DNA from: Actinokineospora terrae
GTDB lineage: Bacteria > Actinomycetota > Actinomycetes > Mycobacteriales > Pseudonocardiaceae
DNA: 64,000 nucleotides
Direction: 5' to 3'
NCBI RefSeq assembly: GCF_900111175.1
Contig: NZ_FOGI01000007.1
Span: 124,001-188,000 of the forward strand
Part shown: positions 44,177 to 54,559 of the stretch, in pieces
Layout of the letters: every line of letters begins with the position of its first letter
How positions within the stretch are numbered: position 1 is the stretch's first letter
Position numbers and translations under genes: made by a program
Notes under the pieces: generated by a model
Databases searched by the model: none
What the model was told of the DNA's origin: nothing
What the model saw: the letters and a program-made list of their open reading frames with translations, nothing else

Positions 44177-45625
44177 GTGACGGGCCAGGTCCGCTGGGGC
44201 ACGCCCAGCGCGCGCGGGGTCCTGGCCACCACGATCCTCGGGTCCGGCATGGCGATGCTGGACAGCAGCGTGGTCAACATCGCCCTGCCCAGGCTGGGCA
44301 AGGAGTTGGACGCCTCGGTCGCCGGGCTGCAGTGGGTGCTCAACGGGTACCTGCTCGCCCTGGCGGCGCTTGTCCTCGTCGCCGGGTCGCTCGGCGACCG
44401 CTACGGCCGCCGCCGGGTGTTCGTGGTGGGCGTCATCTGGTTCGGCATCGCGTCGGCCCTGTGCGGGGTCGCGCTGTCCACGCCGATGCTGGTGGTGTCC
44501 CGGATCCTGCAGGGTGTCGGCGGCGCGCTGCTGACCCCCGGGTCGCTGTCGATCCTGCAGGCGGTGTTCCACCGCGATGACCGGTCCCGCGCGATCGGCG
44601 CCTGGTCCGGCCTCGGCGGCATCGCGGCCGCGGTGGGTCCGCTGGTCGGCGGGCTGCTGGTGCAGGCGTGGTCGTGGCGGCTGGCGTTCCTGGTGAACAT
44701 CCCGCTGGTCGTGGTGTGCGTGTGGTTGGCCATGCGGTGCGTGCCGGAGACCCGCGACGAGGAGGTCACCGGGCACCCGAACATCCTCGACTCGGTGCTC
44801 GGCGCTGTCGGGCTCGCCGGGATCACGGCGGCGCTGGTCGAGGCGCCGGTGCGCGGGGCGGACTGGCTGGTGGTCGGGGCCGCGGTGGTCGGCCTCGGTG
44901 CCCTCACGGCGTTCGTGCTGCTGCAACGGCGCCAGGCGAACCCGTTGGTGCCGCCCGCGCTGTTCGCCAGCCACACGTTCGTCGTGTCCAACGCGCTGAC
45001 CCTGGTCGTCTACGCGGCGCTGACCGGCGTGATGGTGCTGATGGGGCTGCAACTGCAGACCTCGCTCGGCTACTCGCCGACCGCCGCGGGCCTGGCAGGG
45101 CTGCCGATCACCGCGGTCATGCTGCTGCTCTCGGCCCGCTTCGGCCAACTCGCCGCCAGAGTGGGGCCGCGGTGGTTCCTGGTAGCCGGTCCGCTGCTGA
45201 TCGCGGCCGCGATGCTGTTGATGACCAGGATCGCGCCGGGGGCGTCGTACCTGGGCGCGGTGCTGCCGTCGGTGGCCCTGTTCGGGTTCGGGCTGTCGGT
45301 GGTGGTCGCCCCGGTGACCGCGACCGTCCTGGCCGCGGCGCCGGACCGGTACGCGGGCTTGGCGTCCGGCGTGAACAACGCGGTGGCCAGGACTGGCGGC
45401 CTGCTCGCTGTGGCTGTCCTACCTGCCGCTGCTGGGCTTACCGGGGCCGCTTACACCGACCCGACTGCCCTGACCTCCGGCTGGCGCACGGCCCTGCTGA
45501 TCTGCGCCTCACTCGCCGCCGCGGGGGGCCTCATGGCGCTGAGCATCCGGGACAACGTCCTGGCCGCTCCGCCACCGGGCCCCCACTGCGACGTCGAGTC
45601 ACCCGCCCCGGCACCCCGGGGCTGA
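44177..45625 (+). CDS. MFS transporter, DHA2 (14-helix) drug exporter type
   Basis: A 482-residue membrane protein with 14 hydrophobic segments. Motif A is GDRYGRRRVF near residue 77, motif D1 is LDSSVVNIALP near residue 29, and motif C follows GLGGIAAAVGPLVGGLL. These are the signs of proton-coupled DHA2 multidrug exporters. The GTG start lies one base after the dasR stop, so it is probably cotranscribed with dasR, and its expression may follow amino-sugar signals. The exported compound is unknown. It converges with the dehydratase gene over a shared hairpin. Confidence 0.9.
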   Translation: MTGQVRWGTPSARGVLATTILGSGMAMLDSSVVNIALPRLGKELDASVAGLQWVLNGYLLALAALVLVAGSLGDRYGRRRVFVVGVIWFGIASALCGVALSTPMLVVSRILQGVGGALLTPGSLSILQAVFHRDDRSRAIGAWSGLGGIAAAVGPLVGGLLVQAWSWRLAFLVNIPLVVVCVWLAMRCVPETRDEEVTGHPNILDSVLGAVGLAGITAALVEAPVRGADWLVVGAAVVGLGALTAFVLLQRRQANPLVPPALFASHTFVVSNALTLVVYAALTGVMVLMGLQLQTSLGYSPTAAGLAGLPITAVMLLLSARFGQLAARVGPRWFLVAGPLLIAAAMLLMTRIAPGASYLGAVLPSVALFGFGLSVVVAPVTATVLAAAPDRYAGLASGVNNAVARTGGLLAVAVLPAAAGLTGAAYTDPTALTSGWRTALLICASLAAAGGLMALSIRDNVLAAPPPGPHCDVESPAPAPRG

Positions 45626-45665
45626 TCAGGCCCTGTCCGACCAGGCCTGACCAGGCGTGATCAGC
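45621..45665. terminator. Shared hairpin with both stop codons in its outer stem
   Basis: GCTGATCA (45621-45628) and TGATCAGC (45658-45665) pair perfectly, with further GGCC-type pairing inside. The TGA of the MFS gene and the TCA (TGA on minus) of the dehydratase lie in the two arms. The intergenic gap is only 35 bp. Confidence 0.6.
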
Positions 45666-46608
45666 TCTGGAGCAGCGCGACCAGGGCGTCCGGGTCGACG
45701 TTGCCGCCGCTGAGGACGGCGACCGTGCGGCCGGGCGGGAGCTTGTCGCCGTGGTGCAGGACGGCGGCGGTGGTGACCGCGCCGCTGGGTTCGGCGACCA
45801 GGTGGGCGCGGTGCGCGAGGGTGGCCACCGCCGAGCGGATCTCATCCTCTGAGACGGTCACGATGCCGTCGACCAGCGCCCGCTGGTGCCCGAAGGTCAG
45901 CTCGGACGGCTGGCTGCGCAGGCCGTCGGCGATGGTCCGGTTGCGGTCGGCGACCGACCACGACACCAGTTCGCCCTTGGCCAGGCTGGCCGCGGTGTCG
46001 CCCGCCAGTTCCGGTTCGACCGCCCAGACCTGGGCCTGCGGGCGCAGCGCCTTGATCGCGGCCGCGATGCCGGAGATCAGCCCGCCGCCGCTGACCGGGG
46101 CCAGCACCAGGTCGACGTCGGGCAGGTCCGCGACGATCTCCAGGCCGATGGTGCCCTGGCCCGCGATCACGGCCCGGTCGTCGAACGGCGGCACCAGCGT
46201 GGCGTCCTCCCGCTCGACGATCGCGTACGCCGCCGACTCCCGCTCACCGGTCTTGACCAGCACGACCTCGGCGCCGTGCGCGCGGGTCGCCTCGACCTTG
46301 ACCCTGGGCGTGTCCTCGGGGACCACGATCCAGGCGGGCACCCCGAACGCGCGCGCCGCGTAGGCGACGGCCTGGGCGTGGTTGCCGCTGGAGTAGGCGA
46401 CGACACCACGGGCCCGCCGCTGCGGATCGATGCCGGCCACGGCGTTGAACGCGCCGCGGATCTTGAACGAGCCGACCGGTTGCAGGCTCTCCGGCTTGAT
46501 CCACAGTGGACGGTCCGCCCACGGGGCGGCCACCAGCGGGGTGCGCACGGCGTGCCCGGCGACGCGCTCGGCGGCGGCGGCGATGTCATCGAGGGTGACG
46601 AGGTTCAC
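45661..46608 (-). CDS. Threonine/serine dehydratase, PLP fold type II
   Basis: A 315-residue PLP enzyme that deaminates threonine (or serine) to the oxo acid. The PLP lysine is in QPVGSFKIRGAFNAV near residue 53, the substrate loop is YSSGNHAQAVAYAAR, and the phosphate loop is PVSGGGLISGIAAAIKA. It lacks the C-terminal ACT-like regulatory domain of biosynthetic IlvA, so it is the short catabolic or generic type. The start GTG has GGAGG close upstream; an alternative further upstream cannot be excluded. thiE lies beyond it, upstream on the same strand, with a gap of 76 bp. Confidence 0.88.
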   Translation of the reverse strand: MNLVTLDDIAAAAERVAGHAVRTPLVAAPWADRPLWIKPESLQPVGSFKIRGAFNAVAGIDPQRRARGVVAYSSGNHAQAVAYAARAFGVPAWIVVPEDTPRVKVEATRAHGAEVVLVKTGERESAAYAIVEREDATLVPPFDDRAVIAGQGTIGLEIVADLPDVDLVLAPVSGGGLISGIAAAIKALRPQAQVWAVEPELAGDTAASLAKGELVSWSVADRNRTIADGLRSQPSELTFGHQRALVDGIVTVSEDEIRSAVATLAHRAHLVAEPSGAVTTAAVLHHGDKLPPGRTVAVLSGGNVDPDALVALLQS

Positions 46609-46684
46609 CCCTCCAGTGTGCACCAGTCCACAGTGGACCAGCGTGTCGCGCTGCTCACCCCTGCGCCGACCGGACCAGCGCCGG

Positions 46685-47356
46685 TTACGCCGTGCGCAGT
46701 CCCGCGACCAGCGCCTCCGCGGCCGACTTGGGGTCAACGGCCTCGGTGATCGCCCGGACGACGACGATCCGGCGAGCGCCTGCGGCGACGACCTCGGGCA
46801 ACCGCCGCGCGTCGATGCCGCCGATGGCGAACCAGGGCCGTCGCGGATCGGCCGCCGCCGTGGCCTGGACCAGGTCGAGGCCCGCGGCCGCCCGGCCGGG
46901 CTTGGTCGGCGTCGTCCAGCACGGACCGGTGCAGAAGTAGTCCACACCGGGCTCGGCCGCCGCGCTGACGGCCTGCGCGAAGTCGTGCGTCGACTTGCCG
47001 ATCACGACGTCGTCGCCCACCACCCGGCGCGCCGCCGTGACCGGCAGGTCGTCCTGGCCCAGGTGCAGCACGTCCGCCCCGGCGGCCAGCGCGACGTCGG
47101 CCCGGTCGTTGACCGCCAGCAGCGCCCCGTGCGCGGCGCAGACCTCGGCGATCACCGACAGCGCCCGCAGCTCCGGCCCCGCCTCCAGCGGTGCCCCGCC
47201 CCGCTTGTCGCGCAGCTGCACGATGTCGACCCCGCCCGCCAGCGCGGCGTCCACGAAGTCGGCGAGGTCGCCCTGCTCGGTCCGCGCGTCGGTGCACAGG
47301 TAGAGCCGCGCGTCGGCCAGCCTGCGCCTGATCTGGTCCCCGTCGAGTCCTGGCAT
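46685..47356 (-). CDS. thiE: Thiamine-phosphate synthase
   Basis: A 223-residue TIM-barrel enzyme that joins the pyrimidine and thiazole units to form thiamine phosphate. The motifs are VQLRDKRGG at the pyrophosphate site, VNDRADVALAAGADVLHLGQDDL, GKSTHDFAQA, DYFCTGPCWTTPTKPG and AIGGIDARRLPEV. The length is standard. ATG has GGAGG nearby in the expected orientation. It is divergent from thiO, and the TPP riboswitch in between belongs to thiO (plus strand), so thiE itself shows no riboswitch in the 133-bp gap. Confidence 0.94.
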   Translation of the reverse strand: MPGLDGDQIRRRLADARLYLCTDARTEQGDLADFVDAALAGGVDIVQLRDKRGGAPLEAGPELRALSVIAEVCAAHGALLAVNDRADVALAAGADVLHLGQDDLPVTAARRVVGDDVVIGKSTHDFAQAVSAAAEPGVDYFCTGPCWTTPTKPGRAAAGLDLVQATAAADPRRPWFAIGGIDARRLPEVVAAGARRIVVVRAITEAVDPKSAAEALVAGLRTA

Positions 47357-47395
47357 GGAGGTGACGCTATCGCCTGCGCTACGGTGGAGGTCGGT

Positions 47396-47484
47396 CGCAC
47401 GGGAGTCCGGGGAACGGGCTGAGAGGGAGCTGGGTCGCTCCGACCGTCGAACCTGATCCGGGTCATGCCGGCGCAGGGAGCGTG
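47396..47484 (+). promoter_or_regulatory. TPP riboswitch (THI element) before thiO
   Basis: The conserved cores of the thiamine-pyrophosphate aptamer are present: CTGAGAGG at 47419-47426, ACCTGATCCGG at 47451-47461, and TCATGCCGGCGCAGGGAG at 47463-47480. The aptamer ends 5-6 bases before the thiO ATG and contains the GGGAG/GAGG that serves as ribosome site, so it most likely blocks translation when TPP is bound. Confidence 0.93.
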
Positions 47485-47489
47485 AGGAC

Positions 47490-48605
47490 ATGGGAAGTGA
47501 GCGGGCTGTCGCCGTGGTCGGCGGCGGTGTCATCGGGCTGTCGGTCGCCTGGGCGGTCGCCGAGGCCGGGTACCCGGTGCGCCTGGTCGACCCGGCACCG
47601 GCCAGGGGCGCGTCGTGGCTGGCAGGCGGCATGCTGGCGCCGGTCACCGAGTCGTGGCCGGGGGAGGAGCACGTCCTCGAACTCGGCAGCTCGTCGCTGG
47701 CGCGCTGGCCGGACTTCGCCGCCCGGCTGACCGCGGCGGGCGGCGACCCGGGGTTGCGGCTGGAAGGGACGCTCGCGGTCGCGCTGGACTCCGCTGACGT
47801 GGGCACACTCGACGTCCTCGCCGAGTTCCTGCGCGGTCTCGGCCGGGAGGCCGTGCGCTGCTCTGGGCGTGAGCTGCGCGCGCTGGAGCCGGGCATCGGA
47901 CCTGGGGTCCGAAGTGGACTGCACGTGCCCGGCGACCTCGCGGTGGACAACCGCGCCCTGCTCACCGCGTTGCACACCGCGTGCCGCCGATCGGGTGTGG
48001 AGTTCATCACGGCCACCGCGCGCGCGGTCCACCCGAACGCGGTGGTCCTGGCCGACGAGTCCACTGTGGATTGTGCGGCGGTTGTCGTCACCGCGGGGGC
48101 CTGGAGCGGCCACCTGCACCCGGCGCTGGCCCCCCTGGTCCGCCCCGTGAAGGGCGAGATCCTCCGCCTGCACACCCGCCCCGGCACCCTCCCGGTCCCG
48201 ACCCGCACCATCCGCGCCCACGTCGAGTCCCGGCCCGTGTACCTCGTCCCCCGTCTTGACGGGGAACTTGTCCTGGGCGCCACTCAACTGGAAGTCGGCT
48301 TCGACGAGTCGGTCACCGCGGGCGCCGTCCGAGACCTGCTGCGGGACGCCGAACGAGTACTGCCGGGGATCGCCGAGTACGCCTTGGTCGAGACGGCCGC
48401 CGGGTTGCGCTCGGGGAGCCCGGACAACCTGCCCCTGATAGGCCTGCTGGAACCGGGCTTGCTGGTGGCGACCGGTCATCACCGCAACGGCTTGTTGCTG
48501 GCTCCGGTCACGGCAGGCGCGGTGGTGTCGTTGCTGCGGGAGGAAGAGTTGCCTGCCGCGGTGCGTGCCGCGGATCCCGCGCGGTTCTTGGGGAGGGACG
48601 CATGA
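47490..48605 (+). CDS. thiO: Glycine oxidase
   Basis: A 371-residue FAD enzyme that oxidises glycine to the imine needed for the thiazole ring of thiamine. The dinucleotide fold is AVVGGGVIGLSVAWAVAEAG at residues 7-26 and DPAPARGASWLAGGMLAPVTE follows; GPGVRSGLHVPGDLAVDN and GLRSGSPDNLPLIG are typical of ThiO. It lies right behind a TPP riboswitch. Its stop overlaps the ATG of thiS by four bases, and thiS in turn overlaps thiG, so the three are made together. Confidence 0.93.
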   Translation: MGSERAVAVVGGGVIGLSVAWAVAEAGYPVRLVDPAPARGASWLAGGMLAPVTESWPGEEHVLELGSSSLARWPDFAARLTAAGGDPGLRLEGTLAVALDSADVGTLDVLAEFLRGLGREAVRCSGRELRALEPGIGPGVRSGLHVPGDLAVDNRALLTALHTACRRSGVEFITATARAVHPNAVVLADESTVDCAAVVVTAGAWSGHLHPALAPLVRPVKGEILRLHTRPGTLPVPTRTIRAHVESRPVYLVPRLDGELVLGATQLEVGFDESVTAGAVRDLLRDAERVLPGIAEYALVETAAGLRSGSPDNLPLIGLLEPGLLVATGHHRNGLLLAPVTAGAVVSLLREEELPAAVRAADPARFLGRDA

Positions 48606-48798
48606 TCGTGGTGGTGAACGGCGTCGAGCGGAAACTGGCCGATGGGGTGACGGTGGGGGAGTTGTTGGTGGTGCTGGGGGTTTCGGGCGCCGGGATCGCG
48701 GTCGCGGTGGACGGGGAGGTCGTGCCCAGGGCGGGGCACGCGTCGACGGTGGTGCGGGCCGGGGCTGTGGTGGAAGTGCTGACCGCGGTGCAGGGAGG

Positions 48799-48802
<4 letters not shown>
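48602..48802 (+). CDS. thiS: Sulfur-carrier protein ThiS
   Basis: A 66-residue ubiquitin-like protein. It starts MIVVVNGVERKL and ends in the required Gly-Gly (VQGG), whose C-terminal thiocarboxylate donates sulfur to thiazole synthase. Length and fold pattern are typical (66-70 residues). It overlaps thiO at its start and thiG at its stop (GTGA). Confidence 0.95.
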
Positions 48803-49560
<758 letters not shown>

Positions 49561-50036
49561 CGCCCGATCACTTCTCGGACTCCGCCCCCGTGCCCCGCTC
49601 GCCCCCTCCGACGCCCCCGCCAAGCAGGCCGCCCAAGCCGCCAGGTGGAAGCCGACCTGTCCACAACCCCTCGACCTATCCACACCCCCCGCCGCACCCC
49701 TATTGACACACCACCCACCGCGATAGGTTCAGAGATGGGCCCCCGGCCCCCGGGAGGGAGGGCCCCGGGTCGGAGTTGATCTTGACTGGCGTGCGGGTTC
49801 GTGCCCGTCGAAGCCGGCGGCGCGCGGAAACCGCCCGCGAGGGAACGGCCCGCGAGGGAACGGCCCGCGAGGGAACGGCCCGCGAGGGAATCGCCTGCTG
49901 TGGCGGACCCGTGGCGTATGCGTGGAGTCGCACGTGTTGGTGTGGGTGGGTGTTGGTCTACGCCAGGTGCTCGATCTTCTGTCGGAGCCGCAGGGGTCTG
50001 GTCGTGGAACGGGGTGGGGTTCCGGCACAATGAGGT
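49561..50036. other. Spacer between thiG and the MarR gene
   Basis: About 475 bp without a supported gene. It holds a G/C-symmetric stretch at 49739-49771 that can fold into a hairpin, and a four-copy 15-bp array (listed separately). No clear terminator with a T-run was seen after thiG. Confidence 0.45.
49833..49892. repeat. Four tandem copies of a 15-bp repeat
   Basis: GCCCGCGAGGGAACG repeats at 49833, 49848, 49863 and 49878; the first three are identical and the last ends in TCG. The period is a multiple of three, and one reading frame gives ARGT-type repeats, but no credible gene covers it. Confidence 0.85.
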
Positions 50037-50474
50037 ATGACGACATCGGCCGCTGAGTCTGGCGGAGGGGATGTGCCCGCGCGGTTGTACCTCGCGATCG
50101 GGCGCCTGTCCCGGGCGTTGCGCCGGTCCGGGTCTCCCGGGCTCGGGCACGGGTCCATCTCCGCTCTGTCCACTCTGGTCAACTGCGGTGAGCTGCGGCT
50201 CGGTGACCTGGCAGGCAAGGAAGGGGTTGCCGCGCCGACCATGTCACGGATCGTGGCGAGCCTGGTGGAGTCGGGTTACGTCGTGCGCGAGCCGGACCCG
50301 GCTGATCGGCGGGCGTGGTTGGTGCGGGCGACGGAGTCCGGGGAGCGGATCGTGTCCGGGGTGCGCTCGACCAGGGTGTTGGAGTTGGGCAGGCGGCTGG
50401 AGCGGTTGTCGCCGCTGGAACGGGAGCGACTGGTCGCCGCCATTCCCGTCTTGGAGGCGTTGCTCGTGGACTGA
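50037..50474 (+). CDS. MarR-family transcriptional regulator
   Basis: A 145-residue winged-helix repressor. The DNA-binding core is LRLGDLAGKEGVAAPTMSRIVASLVESGYVVREPDPADRRAWLV, of which the last part (PDPADRRAW) is the classic MarR wing. Ligand and targets are unknown. It lies between the two thiamine operons, convergent with thiD, but nothing in the sequence ties it to thiamine. A strong shared hairpin follows its stop. Confidence 0.92.
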   Translation: MTTSAAESGGGDVPARLYLAIGRLSRALRRSGSPGLGHGSISALSTLVNCGELRLGDLAGKEGVAAPTMSRIVASLVESGYVVREPDPADRRAWLVRATESGERIVSGVRSTRVLELGRRLERLSPLERERLVAAIPVLEALLVD

Positions 50475-50510
50475 CACCGGTGCCCCGGCGCGGGCCGGGG
50501 CACCGGTGTC
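50473..50510. terminator. 17-bp perfect hairpin between marR-like gene and thiD
   Basis: GACACCGGTGCCCCGGC and its exact complement flank a 4-base loop. It begins inside the stop codon of the MarR gene and ends 3 bp before the thiD stop, so it ends both convergent transcripts. Confidence 0.85.
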
Positions 50511-50513
50511 GGG

Positions 50514-51343
50514 TCACAGCAGGAACGTGTCCGCGTCCGGCAGCCGCCAGCGCGGCGACACCGGGCCGACGCCGCCGCCGAGCGGGTACGCGTCCTGCAC
50601 CGACCGCTGGATGAACGCCTTGGCCGCGCGGACCGCCGCCACCATGTCCAGGCCCTTGGCCAGTCCGGAGGTCACGGTGGAGGCGAGGGTGTCGCCGCTG
50701 CCGTGGGTGTGCTTGACGTCGTAGCGGGGGCCGACGAACTCGGTGAACTCGGACCCGTCGTAGAGCAGGTCCAGGCACTCCGCGTCGTCCCACAGGTGCC
50801 CGCCCTTGACCAGCACCCACGCCGAGCCGAACTCGGCGAGCGCCTTGGCCGCGTCCCGTTGCTGGGCCTGCGACCGCACCTCGATCCCGGTCAGCAGCCG
50901 CACCTCGTCGAGGTTCGGTGTGACCAGCGAGGCCCGCGGGAACAGCTGCGACCGCAGCGCGTCGAGGGCCTGGTCGGTGAGCAGCGGGTCGCCGTGCATC
51001 GACGCCGACACCGGGTCGACCACGAACGGGGTCACCCCGGACCGCCCGATGCCGACCCGGTCGCACGCCCCGGCCACCGCGGTGATGATCTCCGCGGTGG
51101 CCAGCATGCCGGTCTTGGCCGCCTGCACGCCGATGTCGGTGGCCACCACCTCGATCTGCGCGGCGACCACCTCGGGCGGGATGGTGTGCACCCCGCTCAC
51201 GCCGAGCGAGTTCTGCACCGTCACCGCCGTGATCGCGGTCATCCCGTGCACGCCGCAGGCGAAGAACGTCCGCAGGTCGGCCTGGATGCCCGCGCCGCCG
51301 CCGGAGTCGGACCCGGCGATGGTCAGCGTGCGGGGCGGCGTGG

Positions 51344-51347
<4 letters not shown>
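50514..51347 (-). CDS. thiD: Hydroxymethylpyrimidine/phosphomethylpyrimidine kinase
   Basis: A 277-residue ribokinase-fold enzyme that phosphorylates HMP twice for thiamine synthesis. TIAGSDSGGGAGIQADLRTF begins the protein, VVDPVSASMHGDPLL lies mid-way, LVTPNLDEVRLL follows, and the catalytic anion hole and base are in HTHGSGDTLAS. The GTG start overlaps the thiC stop as GTGA, so thiC and thiD are translated together, under the riboswitch upstream of thiC. Confidence 0.95.
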
Positions 51348-52996
<1,649 letters not shown>

Positions 52997-53003
52997 GAAA
53001 ATC

Positions 53004-53110
53004 CTCCCTACGCCGGCATTACCCGGTCAGGTTCATCGGTCGGCGGCACCGGGTCCTCGGATGGGACACCAGCCGCCCTCTCAGCCCGCCATGGCGCGAG
53101 CTCCCGCGCT
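53004..53110 (-). promoter_or_regulatory. TPP riboswitch (THI element) before thiC
   Basis: On the minus strand CTGAGAGG lies at 53084-53077, and ACCTGACCGGGTAATGCCGG followed by CGTAGGGAG at 53032-53004. These are the conserved aptamer cores. The 3' end lies 7 bases from the thiC start and includes the ribosome site, which suggests translational control, as at thiO. The exact 5' edge is approximate. Confidence 0.93.
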
Positions 53111-53142
53111 GTGTTCAGTTGTCCGCCCGACCCTAGCCAGCG

Positions 53143-53210
53143 GCGCGGGGGCTGCCAAGTGGCGAGCGCGGGGGCTGCCAAGTGCGAGGGCGGGGGCTGC
53201 CGAGTGGCGG
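53143..53210. repeat. Three tandem copies of a 22-23-bp GC-rich repeat
   Basis: GCGCGGGGGCTGCCAAGTGGCGA and two variants follow one another at 53143, 53166 and 53188. They lie just upstream of the thiC riboswitch, where the thiC promoter should be, and before the divergent Cys-rich gene. Confidence 0.75.
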
Positions 53211-53292
53211 GTGCCAAGGACGCCACCTGAGCCGGGTGCTGGGTGCCGCCGAGTGAGCACCGGAACGGGAGCTGCCCACTAAGGTTCCGTGC

Positions 53293-53898
53293 ATGCCGCT
53301 GCCGTACCCGCCCGGAGCCCGGCTTCTGGCCAGACCCGAGGCGGTCGAGCCGTGCCCCACCTGCGCGGACCCGCTCGGCCGCGGCTACCGGAGCTGCCCG
53401 ACCTGCGCCGACAGGGTCGACGCGCTGTGGAAGGCCGACTGGGACGCGCTGCCCGCCGACGACGAGTTGCCTGCCACCGTGCTGGCCGCCCCGGTCGGCA
53501 CCCACGCGTGGACCTGCGTCGACTGGGCCATGCGGCTGCTGTCGTGCCCGGTCTGCCGCACCGAGTTGGGCACCGGCCCGGCCTGCCTGCACTGCGCCAA
53601 GTCCGACCAGGCCCGCTGGGCGTGGGACCACACCGCCCCGGCAGGCGCGATGACCGCGAACGAGCACGCCATCCGGATGGCCGTGGCCGCGCTGCGCGGG
53701 GCGGGCGAGCGCCGCGACACCGTGATCGCGTTCTGGCGGTTGGCGCTGCCGCACCTGCTGGTCGGCGCCGTGCCGACCCAGGCGCAGGTCGGCCGCATCC
53801 GGGTGCACCTCATCGCGGGCAGGCACGAGGAACTCGACGAGGCCCCCGGTTTCGCGGAGATGGCCGCGCTGGCCGACCTGCCCTGGCGCTCGGCCTGA
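53293..53898 (+). CDS. Cys-rich hypothetical protein with zinc-ribbon-like pairs
   Basis: A 201-residue protein I do not recognise. Five Cys-x-x-Cys-type pairs lie in the first 105 residues (CPTC twice, then CPVC and CLHC, with WTC between), which suggests two zinc ribbons. The second half is helical (EHAIRMAVAALRGAGERRD) without Cys or membrane segments. ATG starts 13 bases after GGGAGC. It may bind nucleic acid or protein through zinc. It is divergent from thiC and convergent with the LysE-type gene. Confidence 0.7.
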   Translation: MPLPYPPGARLLARPEAVEPCPTCADPLGRGYRSCPTCADRVDALWKADWDALPADDELPATVLAAPVGTHAWTCVDWAMRLLSCPVCRTELGTGPACLHCAKSDQARWAWDHTAPAGAMTANEHAIRMAVAALRGAGERRDTVIAFWRLALPHLLVGAVPTQAQVGRIRVHLIAGRHEELDEAPGFAEMAALADLPWRSA

Positions 53899-53916
53899 CC
53901 GGTCGGGACTGCACGG

Positions 53917-54519
53917 TCAGGACTGCACGGCGAGCCGGATGCCGAGCCCGATCAGCACCGCGCCGGACACCCGTTCCAGCCTGCGCCGCACCGCGCTGCG
54001 CCGCAGCCAGCCCATGAACCGGCTCAGCAGCGCGATGACCAGCAGGTACCAGAGGGTGTCGACCACGACCCACAGCCCGGCGAGCGCCACCAGCACCCAC
54101 CGCGCCGCGCCCGGTTCGACGAACTGCGGCAGGAACGAGATCGCGAACACGGCCAGCTTCGGGTTGGCCACGTTGACCACCAGCCCGGCCCGGAACCCGG
54201 ACCCGCTGCTCAGCGCCTCCGGCTCGGCGTCCACGTGCCTGCCGAACAGCGCCCGCACCCCGAACCAGAGCAGGATCGCGACCCCGCCGATCCGCAGCGC
54301 CTGGTAGGCGACCTCCGAGGCGACCAGCAGCACCGACAGCCCGAACGCCGCCGCCACCGCCCACACCGCGACGCCGAGCTCCATGCCCGCCACCGTGGCC
54401 AGCGCGCCCCGGCGTCCGCCGCGGATCGACTGCCGCAGCAGCATCGCCGTGCCCACGCCGGGAACCATGGCGAGGATCAGGGAGGCCAACAGGAACGCGA
54501 GGAAGCCGGACCAGGTCAT
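53917..54519 (-). CDS. LysE-family amino-acid exporter
   Basis: A 200-residue protein with six hydrophobic helices and the RhtB/LysE beginning FLAFLLASLILAMVPGVGTAMLLRQSIRGGRRGAL, in which PGVGTA is the family motif. VVNVANPKLAVFAISFLPQFV near residue 113 is also characteristic. Members export amino acids or related small molecules; the substrate is not predictable. It is downstream of def on the same strand after a 40-bp gap. Confidence 0.9.
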   Translation of the reverse strand: MTWSGFLAFLLASLILAMVPGVGTAMLLRQSIRGGRRGALATVAGMELGVAVWAVAAAFGLSVLLVASEVAYQALRIGGVAILLWFGVRALFGRHVDAEPEALSSGSGFRAGLVVNVANPKLAVFAISFLPQFVEPGAARWVLVALAGLWVVVDTLWYLLVIALLSRFMGWLRRSAVRRRLERVSGAVLIGLGIRLAVQS

Positions 54520-54559
54520 GCCGGGATGATGCGCCCGGGGGCGCCCCCGGTGCGACCGG

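Noticed and set aside
49833..49892. A short CRISPR array
   Set aside because: The units are contiguous, with no spacers, and no cas gene is near.
49776..50033. Open frames translating the 15-bp array as AREGT-type repeats
   Set aside because: No ribosome site or conserved flank. The repeat explains the open frame, since its period is a multiple of three.
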